A stretch of 30,582 nucleotides of DNA from an uncultured bacterium (GTDB lineage: Bacteria; Actinomycetota; Coriobacteriia; Coriobacteriales; Coriobacteriaceae), in NCBI GenBank assembly GCA_905216175.1, contig CAJMSV010000009.1, positions 1 to 30,582 on the forward strand, given 5' to 3'. The position numbers and the translations under genes were made by a program. Shown here piece after piece: positions 8,124 to 16,737 of this stretch. Each line of letters opens with the position of its first letter. Position 1 is the stretch's first letter. Below the pieces are notes generated by a model. The model was not told the origin of the DNA and did not search any database. It was given only the letters and a program-made list of their open reading frames with translations.

Positions 8124-9014
8124 ATGAGTGATTTTGTCCTGACCTGTGAATCCGCCGCCGATCGAACCCGTGAGTTCTTTGCGTCGCGCAATATCCCTGT
8201 CGTGTGTTTTCATTACGAGATCGACGATGTTGTCTATACGGACGATCTGTATCAGTCGATTACGCCGGACGAGTTTTTTGCCCAGATTGCCGCGGGCGCC
8301 ATGCCCAAGACGTCTCAGGTGAGCGTGGGTGAGTACGAGGAGTTTTGGGAGCCGTTTGTTGCCGAGGGTAAAGACGTGCTGCACCTGACGTTGTCGTCGG
8401 GTATTTCGGGCACGTATGGATCGGCCTGCGTCGCGGCGCAGATGCTTGCGGATCGCTATCCCGAGGGCGGCAAGGTGCGCGTCATCGATTCGCTGGCGGC
8501 GTCTTCGGGCTTTGGCCTGTTGTTGGAATATGCCGCCGATGTGCGCGATAGTGGGGCTTCACTCGACGAGACGGCTGCCTGGATCGAGGAGCACAAGCTC
8601 AACCTGCACCACTGATTCTTCTCGACCGATCTGTCGAGCTACCTGCGCGGCGGTCGCATTTCGGCCGCGAGCGCGATCATCGGCACGGCGCTTAAGATTT
8701 GCCCGCTTATGACGGTCGATTGCGAAGGTAAGCTGTCGCCACGTGAGAAGATTCGCACTAAGAAGCGCGCGATTTCCGAGATGGCTAAGACCATGATGGC
8801 ACACGTACAGGACGGTGCAGATTATTCGGGTAAGTGCATCATGTCGCAGTCGGCGTGCCGCGAGGATGCCGAGGCGGTCGCGGCGCTGATTGAGGAACAG
8901 GTTACGCAGCTTAAAGGCAAGATTGAGATCAATGACATCGGTACTCTGATTGGCTCGCATACCGGACCTGGTACGGTGGCGCTCTTCTTTATGGGCGACA
9001 AGCGCGTGGATTAA
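8124..9014 (+). pseudogene. DegV family fatty-acid-binding protein gene interrupted by an in-frame TGA
   Basis: The start ATG 8124 follows AAGGAG by 6 nt. The first 163 codons encode a DegV N-terminal domain, with SDFVLTCESAAD, a fatty-acid-contacting TSQVSVGEYEEFW segment and LTLSSGISGTYGSA. At 8613-8615 a TGA follows LNLHH. Translation then resumes in the same frame with FFSTDLSSYLRGGRIS, the family's most conserved C-terminal motif, and runs to a normal end at 9014 (HTGPGTVALFF). Family members usually have an aromatic residue, often Trp, at the TGA position, so a single TGG-to-TGA change explains it. DegV/FakB proteins present fatty acids to the kinase FakA. There is no frameshift or other decay, so the lesion is very recent, a sequencing error, or read through. 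An intact DegV gene lies at 26827-27687. Confidence 0.9.
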
Positions 9015-9054
9015 TTTGCCCCATCACGTCGCTGCATGATTGCTCAAACGAAAA

Positions 9055-9088
9055 CGGCCCGCCTCACGTTTGTGGGGCGGGCCAAGAT
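9055..9088 (-). terminator. Rho-independent terminator, mainly for the minus-strand TIM-barrel gene
   Basis: A 12-bp GC-rich stem (9056-9067 with 9072-9083, one G-T) with loop gttt lies between converging genes. The A-rich left flank gives a T run on the minus strand. The right side has a weaker T-rich flank, so it may act in both directions. Confidence 0.8.
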
Positions 9089-9094
9089 GTTTTG

Positions 9095-10186
9095 CTAGCG
9101 TTTCTTTCCGCGGAAGAAAAAGCCGTGCAGTGACGGCTTGAGGCCGCGGTTGGCGCGATGCTCCTCGACGCGCTCGTGGATCGAAGCGACGCGCTCGATG
9201 ACTTCGTCGGGAATCGGCACATCGGGATTCATGTTCTCGACTTGGCTGACCTCGGCGGCGGCGACCTGGTCGATAATGGGCACGTCGTCGCGCGAGATGA
9301 CAGGTGTGGCGTCTTCCTTCATCTTGCGATAACGCTGCATCATGTCGGTCTGTAGCTGCTGGGCCGAAGGCGGTGTCCAGATGATGGCGTTGGCGCCGGC
9401 GGCGATGGTCTCGCGAATGCTCTCGGGCGTCTTGCCGCCCGGCGCGATAAGCGGCAGGTTGGGATAGTGCTCGCGCAGCTCGCGTAGGACCTGGGGCGTG
9501 TTCTTGCCGGCGGCGATGTTGAGAATCTTGGCTCCAGCGCGCACCTTGGCGTGGGCATCGTCGTCGCAGCGAACGACCGTGGCGATGACGGGGATGTCGG
9601 CGATGTTGGTGATGTGCTCGACCATCTCGGCAGTAGCGGGGGAGTTGACCACGCAGCCCGCCGCGCCCTGCATCTCGGAGACGGCTGCCATCTGCACGGA
9701 GCGCTTACCGGTCGTAGTTCCGCCACCCACGCCTACAAAGACCGGGCACTCGGCGACGGTCAGCAGCGCTTGCGTAATGGCGGGCTGCGGCGTGAAAGGG
9801 TAGACCGCAAAGACGGCGTCGGCGTTGGAGTTGCGGATAACCGCGACATCGGTGGTGTAAATGAGCGACTTGATGCGTCGGCCAAAGAGCGTGAAGCCGC
9901 TGGCCTCCTCGATCTCGTCGGGCATGCGAAGGGCAGCCTTGCGCAGGCGTCCGTCGATGGGCAGGGGCTCCATAGGGAGCAGGCCGTTGGGCGTGACGGC
10001 TATTTGGGGCTCGGTGAACTCGTCTGCAAGCTCGACCTCGGAAAAATCGACCGAGGCGACGATGTCCTCGTGCACCTCGGCGGGCACATCGATGGGAGCT
10101 TGGTCGTTTGCCGCCGCAGGCGTGTCGAAGGAGCTGGTGCCGACGAAGGCGTCGACGCGCTCATTTAGATCGTTGAGGGTATCCAT
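9095..10186 (-). CDS. TIM-barrel protein of unknown function
   Basis: In this 363-residue protein the central part (about 95-290) reads as a phosphate-binding beta/alpha barrel. It has LFGRRIKSLIYTTDVAVIRN, VFVGVGGGTTTGKRSV, VIATVVRCDDD, AGAKILNIAAG and a C-terminal GANAIIWTPP strand. Similar proteins are found in anaerobic gut bacteria and are generically labelled hydrolases; I know of no assigned reaction. The N-terminal 75 residues are acidic and probably disordered. The C-terminal 70 residues are also an extension and end in the basic FFFRGKKR. The ATG has no good ribosome site (its 5' flank on the coding strand is agcctcc), so translation may be leaderless or the start may differ. The gene is monocistronic between a terminator and a divergent small gene. 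Confidence 0.7.
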   Translation of the reverse strand: MDTLNDLNERVDAFVGTSSFDTPAAANDQAPIDVPAEVHEDIVASVDFSEVELADEFTEPQIAVTPNGLLPMEPLPIDGRLRKAALRMPDEIEEASGFTLFGRRIKSLIYTTDVAVIRNSNADAVFAVYPFTPQPAITQALLTVAECPVFVGVGGGTTTGKRSVQMAAVSEMQGAAGCVVNSPATAEMVEHITNIADIPVIATVVRCDDDAHAKVRAGAKILNIAAGKNTPQVLRELREHYPNLPLIAPGGKTPESIRETIAAGANAIIWTPPSAQQLQTDMMQRYRKMKEDATPVISRDDVPIIDQVAAAEVSQVENMNPDVPIPDEVIERVASIHERVEEHRANRGLKPSLHGFFFRGKKR

Positions 10187-10339
10187 GGAGGCTCGATTCT
10201 ATGTGATGATGGCCGGCGCGATGCAGCCGGAATTGCGAATGCTAAATCGTTTGACGAGTTGATTTTTCCCCGCCGCGCCATCCGTTAGACCGAAGGGCCG
10301 GCGAACGTGAAGGAGCTGTGGTGGCGGGTATCGAGGTGC

Positions 10340-10345
10340 TATCTT
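10340..10345 (+). promoter_or_regulatory. Possible -10 box (TATCTT) for the small membrane protein
   Basis: TATCTT lies 33 nt before the ATG of the 56-residue gene and upstream of its ribosome site. No convincing -35 box was found. Confidence 0.25.
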
Positions 10346-10377
10346 GAAAGCCCCGTTTAAAAGAGAGGTGACGCGGT

Positions 10378-10548
10378 ATGGAATTGACAGCAATGTTTGG
10401 CTCGATCGGCCTGTGTGTGGCCGCAATCGTTGCCGCCGCGGTCATCTACTTTGTGGTCACGGCCATTAAGGGCAAAAGGGCCGAACGCAAGGAGCGCGCG
10501 ATGCTTAAACAGCATCGCGACCAGCAGGGCAAACGCGCACAGAGATAG
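10378..10548 (+). CDS. Small single-pass membrane protein (56 aa)
   Basis: The ATG at 10378 is preceded by GAGAGGTG (10363-10370), a good ribosome site at 7 nt. The product begins MELTAMFGSI, has one hydrophobic helix at residues about 7-30 and ends in a strongly basic tail (KGKRAERKER ... GKRAQR) that should stay in the cytoplasm. It is convergent with the methyltransferase gene and only 24 nt from its end. I do not recognise a family. The coding signs are the ribosome site, helix-plus-basic-tail design and a normal stop. Its size suggests an accessory subunit or membrane-stress peptide, but nothing proves a role. Confidence 0.65.
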   Translation: MELTAMFGSIGLCVAAIVAAAVIYFVVTAIKGKRAERKERAMLKQHRDQQGKRAQR

Positions 10549-10572
10549 CTTGTTGAGTTTTGGATCCGTGCG

Positions 10573-11676
10573 CTAGCTGCGTTTTCGGATCAGGGCAATG
10601 TAGAAGCCCTCAAAGTCGCGGCTAGGCGGAATGGTGAGCGTGCCGGGCAGGCCGTTGACGATGGCCGATACCTGACCCGCGGCAATGGCCTCGGTGAGAG
10701 CGTTGCTCTCGATATGCGGCTCCTCGCCGGCGTCCTGGGTGCGTCGTGCTTCACTTTCGCTTGGCGTGCCGTCGAGGGGGATAAGCTCGCAGTCCATGTG
10801 CTTGTCGAGGGCCTCTTGCAGGGCGTCCTCGTTTTCCTGCGGCAAGATCGAACAAGTCGAATAGACGAGCGTGCCGCCCGGTTTGAGGGCCCCCATGGCG
10901 CGGTCCAGAAGTGCTCGCTGCGAGCGGGCGCACTTGCTCAGCAACTGCTCGGTGAGGCCGCGCAGGCTTTTCTCGTTGCCACTGATGACGGTGCCCGTGC
11001 CGGTGCAGGGAGCGTCGAGCAGGATGCGGTCAAAGCGGAAGAACTCGTCGAGCTCGCGTGCGTCGATGCGCATGACGGGCACGTTTTTGGCACCCTGGCG
11101 ATGGAGGTTCGACTCGAACTTTTCGGCGCGGGGAATGCTCATCTCACAGGCGGTGAGGTGCGCCTGTCCCTGGGTGAGGGCGGCGATCTGCGTCGTCTTG
11201 CCGCCGGGGGCTGCGCACATGTCCAGGATGTCCTCGCCTGCCTGGGCGCCCAGGACCAACGGCGGCATCATGGATGACAGGCTCTGCAGGTAGATTTTGC
11301 CGTCGCGGTAGATGTCGAGATCCCACAGATCTGAAACCTGGGCCTCGGGCAGGATAAAGGCGTCCGGATACCAGGTAACGGTTTGGTGGGCGATGCAGGC
11401 GGCATCGAGCGCCGCAGCGATGTCCTCGGCGGTCGCCTTGAGCGTGTTGGCGCGCAGCGTGACCGGGCGTGTGGCCGCGGCGCCGAAGCCCTCGATCATG
11501 CGCTTGGCATCGGCGGGCGCATAGGCGCCGGCGACCGTGTCGACCATAAAGCGCGGCAGGTCGGCGGCGCAGGGAAGGGCGGCAAGCTGGTCGGAAAGCT
11601 CGGTAGCAGCAAACTGCCTGAGCTTGAGCTCGGCCTTGACCTGCTTTTTCTGCTTACGACGACGCGGCTTGGACAT
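10573..11676 (-). CDS. RsmB/NOP family RNA (cytosine-5) methyltransferase
   Basis: The protein is 367 residues from ATG 11676, with GGAAGGAAAG just upstream. It starts with a lysine/arginine-rich RNA-binding tail (PRRRKQKKQ) and continues into the family N-terminal domain (RPVTLRANTLKAT at 70-82). The SAM-binding Rossmann domain has AAPGGK (155-160). The two catalytic cysteines sit in DAPCTGTG (C224) and STCSI (C275), the signature of m5C methyltransferases. The substrate is probably rRNA or tRNA. It lacks the NusB-like N-terminal domain of RsmB, so it is closer to RsmF/NSUN-type enzymes; the target base cannot be named from sequence. The gene lies downstream of the MetRS-like gene on the same strand, 131 nt away. 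Confidence 0.9.
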   Translation of the reverse strand: MSKPRRRKQKKQVKAELKLRQFAATELSDQLAALPCAADLPRFMVDTVAGAYAPADAKRMIEGFGAAATRPVTLRANTLKATAEDIAAALDAACIAHQTVTWYPDAFILPEAQVSDLWDLDIYRDGKIYLQSLSSMMPPLVLGAQAGEDILDMCAAPGGKTTQIAALTQGQAHLTACEMSIPRAEKFESNLHRQGAKNVPVMRIDARELDEFFRFDRILLDAPCTGTGTVISGNEKSLRGLTEQLLSKCARSQRALLDRAMGALKPGGTLVYSTCSILPQENEDALQEALDKHMDCELIPLDGTPSESEARRTQDAGEEPHIESNALTEAIAAGQVSAIVNGLPGTLTIPPSRDFEGFYIALIRKRS

Positions 11677-11807
11677 CCGTCTTTCCTTCCCGTCCCAAAT
11701 TGACTACTTTCCGGGCACGCCGCTGCTGGCGTGCTTTAGTACTGGCTCTCGTGCTTGCTAAAGAAGTCGAAGCGCGGGGGCAGTGGCTTTACGCGGTGCT
11801 CGACGGG

Positions 11808-13886
11808 CTACTCGCCCAGGCTCACCACAAACTCGTCCGTGGAGGCAAAGATGTTGTCCCAGCTAAAGAAGGCGACCGGGTCGACGTCGAAGTACTCGCA
11901 GATGAGCTCGCAGCCGGCCGGGACGATGCCGTGCATCAGGACGGTCGCCACGCGCAGCTCGGTAAAGGCGTCGACCAAGGCCTGCTTCATGGCGGCGTTG
12001 GCTGGTTCGCCCTCGAGCTTGTTGGCGGCCTTGGAGGCGTCGCTCCAGCGCTTGTTGGCGGCGCGCAGGTAGTCGTCGCACACGGCGAGCGCACGGTGCG
12101 TCTCGAACTTGTACATGGCCTGTTCAAAGGCAAGGGCGGCCTGCTCGGCAGCCTCGACCACGGCAGCAGAGGCGGCACCGGCGGGAATGCAGCCGTTGCG
12201 ATAGGGACTCTCGTCGCCCTCCTTGACGGCGACGCCGTAGAAGCAGCTGCGGGCCAGGCGGTTGAACACGCCGGTCAAAAGGGCGCTCTCCTTAAGGGCC
12301 GGATCGATAACGCGCTTGTCGTCGCAGGCGCGCACCTCGTTGCCGTCCTTGTCCTTGCCGGTCACGCGCGTGTCGTATGCCTTGGGGCTAAAGCTCACCG
12401 GCTTCTCGGACAGGCCGAGCGACAGCCAATGCGCGCGCATCTGCTCGCAGGTGTAGTGGTTGAGCAGGTCGTCTGCCGGCGGGGGAGGCGTCTGCGAGGA
12501 CGAGCTGGCCTTTTTGCCCATGTAGAGCAGGTGGTAGCAGGCGCTGACGGTGCTCTGCGTGAGGTCCCAGCCCAGGGCCTCCCACATGGCGGTCTGCGCG
12601 ATGCAGTAGAAGTAGATGTTGTCCTGGCCGATGAACTGGTAGATCTGAGCGTCGTCAGAGCACCACCAGTCGCGCCAGTCGAGCGAGCTGTGCTGGTAGG
12701 TGGGCGCGGGGACCTGCGTGGAATCGGCGGCGGGCTCGCCCATGAGGGCGGCATCCTGGGCTGCGACGCCCTCGGTCACGCCGGCGGCCTTGGCATCGCG
12801 TGCGAGCACGGTGCGGGTGTAGCTGATGGGCGCCCACAGGCTCTCGGGCCAGCACCAGCAGGTGACGGCGTTCTCGCCGTCGACCGCGGGCACCGGAACG
12901 CCCCAGTCGATGTTGCCGGTGATGCGGAAGGGCACGAGCGCCTTGCCGCTACGGAAGCGCACGCCGCCGTTAGCGAGCACCGCGTGGGCGTCGTCGCGCT
13001 CCTTCCAGCTGGGGAAGGTGACGGTAAAGCTGCTCTTGTTGCCCTCGGGCTCCAGCACGGTGTGCTCGGGCAGCTGGTCCTCGACGGCGTCGAAGGCCTC
13101 ACGGAACTTGTTCTGGATGTAGAGCTGTGCCGGCAGCAGCCACTCTTCCATGGTCTTGGAGACCACGGAGCGAACCTGCGGGTTCTGGGCGAGCTTGGCG
13201 GTGTAGGGCTTCATAAAGTCGAGGTAGGCCGGCAGGTCAAAGTAGAGGTTGTCGACCGGGCGCAGCTCGGGCACCTCGCCGGTGAGCTGGCTCTTGGGCG
13301 CGATGAGCTCCTCGGGCTCAAACTGGTGACCTAGGTCGCACTCGTCGGCATAGGCCTTCTCGGACTTGCAGCCCTGGATGGGGCAGCGGCCGATCACCTG
13401 GCGGCCGTTGAGGAACGTGCCGGCCTTGGCGTCGTAAAACTGCAGCGTGGAGCGCTTGGAGATGGTGCCCTGCTCGTGCAGGCGCTCGATAATCTCGGCG
13501 GTAACCTCGTTGTGGATCTGCGCCGCCGGCTCAAGGCCCGAGCCGCCGTAGATATCGCAGCTGATGTTGTAGTTGTTGAGGGTCGCTGCTTGGCGGGAGT
13601 GGTTGGACTCGACGTACTCGCTAATGGACTTGTCGTAGCCCTCGTTCTCCTTAAGCTTGCGGTAGCTCTCCATGATGGGCGAGCCGTAGCAGTCGGTGCC
13701 CGAGGTGAAGATGACGTTCTCGCGGCCCAGGCGGTCGCGCAGGAAACGGGCGAAGAAGTCGGCCGGGACAAAGACGCCGCCGACGTGGCCAAAGTGAAGG
13801 CCCTTGTTGCCGTAGGGCTCGCCGGCGGTAACGATGGCGCGGCGAGGCCAGCTGGGACGGTCGTTCATGGAGTATTTGGATGCCAT
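11808..13886 (-). CDS. Methionyl-tRNA synthetase-like class I tRNA ligase
   Basis: The protein is 692 residues from ATG 13886, 5 nt after AAGGAG; an in-frame ATG 15 nt upstream lacks a ribosome site. The N-terminus carries a HIGH variant, LHFGHVGG, in the usual MetRS position, followed by FTSGTDCYGSPI. A Cys-rich knuckle (CPIQGC ... C) fits the MetRS zinc insert. IDWGVPVP, WPESLWAPISY and FIGQDNIYFYCI match the catalytic core. The second signature is degenerate: GKKASSSSQ replaces the expected KMSKS. A helical anticodon-binding-like region follows, without the tRBD/OB domain some MetRSs carry. It could be the cell's MetRS or a diverged paralogue with another role. The window alone cannot decide, so I give no gene symbol. 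Confidence 0.8.
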   Translation of the reverse strand: MASKYSMNDRPSWPRRAIVTAGEPYGNKGLHFGHVGGVFVPADFFARFLRDRLGRENVIFTSGTDCYGSPIMESYRKLKENEGYDKSISEYVESNHSRQAATLNNYNISCDIYGGSGLEPAAQIHNEVTAEIIERLHEQGTISKRSTLQFYDAKAGTFLNGRQVIGRCPIQGCKSEKAYADECDLGHQFEPEELIAPKSQLTGEVPELRPVDNLYFDLPAYLDFMKPYTAKLAQNPQVRSVVSKTMEEWLLPAQLYIQNKFREAFDAVEDQLPEHTVLEPEGNKSSFTVTFPSWKERDDAHAVLANGGVRFRSGKALVPFRITGNIDWGVPVPAVDGENAVTCWCWPESLWAPISYTRTVLARDAKAAGVTEGVAAQDAALMGEPAADSTQVPAPTYQHSSLDWRDWWCSDDAQIYQFIGQDNIYFYCIAQTAMWEALGWDLTQSTVSACYHLLYMGKKASSSSQTPPPPADDLLNHYTCEQMRAHWLSLGLSEKPVSFSPKAYDTRVTGKDKDGNEVRACDDKRVIDPALKESALLTGVFNRLARSCFYGVAVKEGDESPYRNGCIPAGAASAAVVEAAEQAALAFEQAMYKFETHRALAVCDDYLRAANKRWSDASKAANKLEGEPANAAMKQALVDAFTELRVATVLMHGIVPAGCELICEYFDVDPVAFFSWDNIFASTDEFVVSLGE

Positions 13887-14004
13887 GGGACTCCTTCGCA
13901 TATGGTGAGAGCGCGGCCGGACGCAAGGCCTGGCGACGCGGTGGTCAATTCGTGCATATCATTCGACATTATCGCACATGCGGACGGGTACGTGGCAGGG
14001 GCGC

Positions 14005-14010
14005 TATCCT
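14005..14010 (+). promoter_or_regulatory. Possible -10 box of a leaderless promoter
   Basis: TATCCT lies 8 nt before the ATG of the DUF3267 gene, with no AGG-type site in between. If used, transcription would begin at or next to the start codon. No clear -35 box is visible. Confidence 0.3.
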
Positions 14011-14018
14011 AAGATGCT

Positions 14019-14588
14019 ATGAATGAGATTTCCAACATACATGCGTTTGAGGACGAGGATTTTCTGCACGCCTGCTTTGTGTGGGGGATGGCAGTGCTTG
14101 GCGCATTTGCCGTGTGCCTGGTGCCGGTGTTTATGCTGCTGGGTGGGCCTGCGGACTTGGATGCGGCTGACGCGGGTGGCTGGACGGCCGTTTTGGGCTG
14201 GATAGTCGGCTTGGCTGCGGTTTCGGCGGCGTCACTTGCCGTGCACGAGCTGGTACACGCGGTGTTCTTTAAGCTGTTTGCGCCCGCCGGTGCTCGGGTG
14301 ACCTTTGGGGCGAATTTCGAAACCTGCATGATTTATGCCTGCGCCGAGGGCGTTGTGTACTCGCGCCGGCGGTACGTGGCGGTTTGCCTAGCGCCGACGG
14401 TTGTTGTGACGACAGCGTTTACCCTGGGGTTTGTGTTTTCGGGCTATCCACTGCTGTGCTATCTGGCTGCCAGCTTGCATTTGTCGGGCTGTGTAGGCGA
14501 CTGGTATTACGTGCGGACCATTTTGCGCGACCGCCGCATTGTCGCCTGCGAGGACACGTCCTTTGGCGTGCGCTTTTTCGCAAGGTAG
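14019..14588 (+). CDS. DUF3267-type integral membrane zincin-like protein
   Basis: In this 189-residue protein the HExxH motif HELVH (residues 76-80) sits at the end of a membrane helix, the layout of DUF3267 putative membrane metallopeptidases. Helices are predicted at about 22-42, 56-78, 115-138 and 140-158. A GDWYY motif after the last helix may supply the third metal ligand (Asp), by analogy with related families. Substrate unknown. No ribosome site precedes the ATG; instead TATCCT (14005-14010) ends 8 nt upstream, which would suit a leaderless transcript. The gene stands 61 nt before queH on the same strand and may be read together with it. Confidence 0.75.
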   Translation: MNEISNIHAFEDEDFLHACFVWGMAVLGAFAVCLVPVFMLLGGPADLDAADAGGWTAVLGWIVGLAAVSAASLAVHELVHAVFFKLFAPAGARVTFGANFETCMIYACAEGVVYSRRRYVAVCLAPTVVVTTAFTLGFVFSGYPLLCYLAASLHLSGCVGDWYYVRTILRDRRIVACEDTSFGVRFFAR

Positions 14589-14649
14589 TCTTTTGGGATG
14601 ATTTTTCTGGGACGGTGATTTAAAAATCATTGTGGGAGAGGAGATGCCC

Positions 14650-15225
14650 ATGAAGCCGTTGCTGCTGCATGCTTGCTGCGCGCCGTGCTCGCTGGAGCCG
14701 GTTCGCCTGCTGCGCGAGGAAGGGTTTGAGCCCGCGATATGCTGGACCAACCCCAATATTCAGCCTCGCGATGAATGGCAGCGGCGCTTGGACGAGCTGT
14801 GCCGATGGTGTGCCGATGGCGACATCGAGCTCATCGAGGCGGGGGAGGACCGCGAGCGCTGGGAGGCCGGCGTGGCCCCACTGGGCGCCGATCGACCCCG
14901 TCGCTGTCGCGCGTGCTATGCCCTGCGCCTGGCCGAGGCATGCCGCGTGGCCGAGGAGCGCGGGTTTGAGTTTGTGGGCACGACGCTCGCCGTCTCGCCG
15001 TATCAGCTGTTCGAGACCTGCAATGATGTGTTGGAGCGTCTGGCTGCCGCCCGCGGTCTCACTCCGGTGATTCGCGATTTTCGCCCGTATTATCCCGAGG
15101 CCACGCGTCGTTCGCGCGAGCTGGGTATGTATCGGCAGAATTACTGCGGCTGCCGATTCTCGGCCGTCGAGGCGGCCATGGACCGCGCCCGCATCCGCGA
15201 CGAGCGCAAAGCGTCCAAAAAGTAG
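14650..15225 (+). CDS. queH: Epoxyqueuosine reductase QueH
   Basis: The protein is 191 residues from ATG 14650, 6 nt after AGGAG; upstream in-frame GTG/ATG codons overlap that site and are less likely. QueH (former DUF208) reduces epoxyqueuosine to queuosine in tRNA, the last step of the pathway, and replaces cobalamin-dependent QueG. The family's cysteines are all visible: HACCAPC near the N-terminus (C9, C10, C13), RCRACYALRL in the middle and YRQNYCGCRF near the C-terminus. They hold the Fe-S cluster and adjacent metal. TTLAVSPYQ is also typical. It lies 64 nt before queA, on the same strand. Confidence 0.93.
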   Translation: MKPLLLHACCAPCSLEPVRLLREEGFEPAICWTNPNIQPRDEWQRRLDELCRWCADGDIELIEAGEDRERWEAGVAPLGADRPRRCRACYALRLAEACRVAEERGFEFVGTTLAVSPYQLFETCNDVLERLAAARGLTPVIRDFRPYYPEATRRSRELGMYRQNYCGCRFSAVEAAMDRARIRDERKASKK

Positions 15226-15289
15226 TTCTTTTGAGCTGCCAGCCTGCTAGGATGTAGAACGGACTTTAGCTATATAAGGAGTATCCGAC

Positions 15290-16507
15290 GTGTCTATGCG
15301 TACCGATGATTTTGACTACAACCTTCCTGAGGAACTGATTGCCCAGGCTCCTGCCGAGCCGCGCGACTCCTGCCGCCTGCTGGTGGTGGATCGCAAGGGC
15401 TCTCAGGCGGGAACGCCGCTGGAGCACGGTGGTACCGTTGAGCACCGCATCTTCCGCGACATCATCGACTATATCGAGCCGGGCGACGTGCTCGTCATCA
15501 ACCAGACGCGCGTGATGCCGGCCCGCCTGATCGGCCGCAAGGCCGGCTCGGGCGGTGTGGTCGAGACGCTGCTGCTCAAGCGCCGCGAGGATGTTGACCC
15601 GCTGGGTCACGTTTGGGAGTGTCTGGTCAAGCCGGGCAAGCGCCTGAAGCCCGGTGCTCAGATTGAGTATCGCGCCGGCGGCGCCCCTGCGCCCGAGGGG
15701 GCTCCCGTGGTGTTGCCGGCTGAGGTCGTCGACTTTGTCACCGATAGCCGCGGCGGCCGCCTGGTGCGTTATGAGCCGGCCGGTTGCAACGCCGCCGGCG
15801 ACCCGCGCACGCTCGACGAGGCCATTCATGCTGCCGGCCACGTGCCGCTGCCGCCCTACATTACCGAATACGAGGGCGATCCCGAGAAGTACCAGACCGT
15901 CTACGCCATGAAGGAGGAGCACTCGGCTGCCGCTCCCACGGCGGGCCTGCACTTTACTCCCGAGCTCATGGCCGCTATCGAGGCCAAGGGCGCGAAGTTT
16001 GCCGCCGTCGAGCTCGAGGTGGGCATCGATACCTTCCGTCTGGTGGAGGAGGATGACCCCACGCAGCACGTCATGCACACCGAGCGCTACCACGTATCGC
16101 AGGAGGTGGTCGACGCCGTGCACAAGGCTAAGGCCGAGGGACATCGCGTGATCGCCGTCGGCACCACCGCAGTGCGTTCGCTCGAGAGCGCCTTTGACGC
16201 GGACGCTCCGGTGTCCGATCCGGCCGTGACGGCGCGCTATTTTGAAGGCCGCGAGGACGGCGCCGACACGCTCGGCCGCGGTGACATCGTGGTGCGCGAG
16301 AACGCCACGACGCAGCTCTACCTCATGCCCGGCTCGACCTATCACGTGGTCGACGCGCTGATCACCAACTTCCACGTGCCGCGCTCCACGCTCATGATGC
16401 TCGTGAGCGCACTTGCCACCCGCGACCAGATTATGGATGCCTACGCCGCTGCTATCGAAGAGCGTTACCGCTTCTTCAGCTTTGGCGATGCCATGCTCAT
16501 TTGTTAG
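15290..16507 (+). CDS. queA: S-adenosylmethionine:tRNA ribosyltransferase-isomerase QueA
   Basis: The protein is 405 residues. GTG 15290 is chosen because AAGGAG (15276-15281) is 8 nt upstream; ATG 15296 would be 14 nt away. QueA transfers and isomerises the ribosyl part of SAM onto preQ1 in tRNA, giving epoxyqueuosine, the substrate of the neighbouring QueH. Signatures are DFDYNLPEELIAQ, RLLVVDR, TRVMPARLIG, AAPTAGLHFTPEL, HTERYHVS, AVGTTAVRSLES and ALITNFHVPRSTLMMLVSA. It is longer than the usual 340-360 residues because of insertions at about 120-175 and 300-325. Its stop codon touches the first hairpin of the 175-nt structured element described separately. Confidence 0.95.
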   Translation: MSMRTDDFDYNLPEELIAQAPAEPRDSCRLLVVDRKGSQAGTPLEHGGTVEHRIFRDIIDYIEPGDVLVINQTRVMPARLIGRKAGSGGVVETLLLKRREDVDPLGHVWECLVKPGKRLKPGAQIEYRAGGAPAPEGAPVVLPAEVVDFVTDSRGGRLVRYEPAGCNAAGDPRTLDEAIHAAGHVPLPPYITEYEGDPEKYQTVYAMKEEHSAAAPTAGLHFTPELMAAIEAKGAKFAAVELEVGIDTFRLVEEDDPTQHVMHTERYHVSQEVVDAVHKAKAEGHRVIAVGTTAVRSLESAFDADAPVSDPAVTARYFEGREDGADTLGRGDIVVRENATTQLYLMPGSTYHVVDALITNFHVPRSTLMMLVSALATRDQIMDAYAAAIEERYRFFSFGDAMLIC

Positions 16508-16680
16508 TTACGCGGTTCTACGAACCGCGTAACTGCTCGACGCTGCAAACGCCCCTAAGCGGCAATCTGACGTTCAATCGTCGGGCATGACCAGAAGGTC
16601 AATGCCCTCCTCTTTCACGTCACCTTGCTCGCTTAGGGGCGTTTTCGCTGTCCGCGCCAAAACATCGGCGTTGCCGTGGT
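16507..16680 (+). ncRNA. Structured element, copy 1 (candidate non-coding RNA or structured repeat)
   Basis: Stem P1 (16507-16518 with 16522-16533) is a perfect 12-bp hairpin starting at the last base of the queA stop. P2 is a 15-bp long-range stem (16547-16561 with 16630-16644). It encloses P3 (16568-16573 with 16617-16622) and P4 (16583-16592 with 16597-16607, one bulged A, loop agaa). Copy 2 at 19764 keeps the same fold while the bases in P2, P3 and P4 change in compensating pairs. The loop gaccagaaggtca and the tail acatcggcgttgcc are identical in both copies. Strand is assigned from the queA side and is not proven. The element could be an independent RNA, a 3' UTR element or a transposon-derived repeat. 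Confidence 0.6.
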
Positions 16681-16737
16681 TCAACCTGCCAAAAAAGGAC
16701 AGGTTTATTTTGGCTGGTTTTATCTGGGCAAACGTTG

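Noticed and set aside
8613..8637. Selenocysteine insertion at the DegV TGA
   Set aside because: The hairpin after the TGA is only 6 bp, and family members have an aromatic residue, not Cys, at this site. A TGG to TGA change is simpler.
11700..13334. 544-codon open frame on the plus strand
   Set aside because: It is antisense to the MetRS-like gene. The translation is Gly/Ala/Val-rich low-complexity with no family motif, as expected opposite a GC-rich gene.
15226..15289. preQ1 riboswitch before queA
   Set aside because: The 64-nt leader does not show the preQ1-I hairpin plus A-rich tail pattern.
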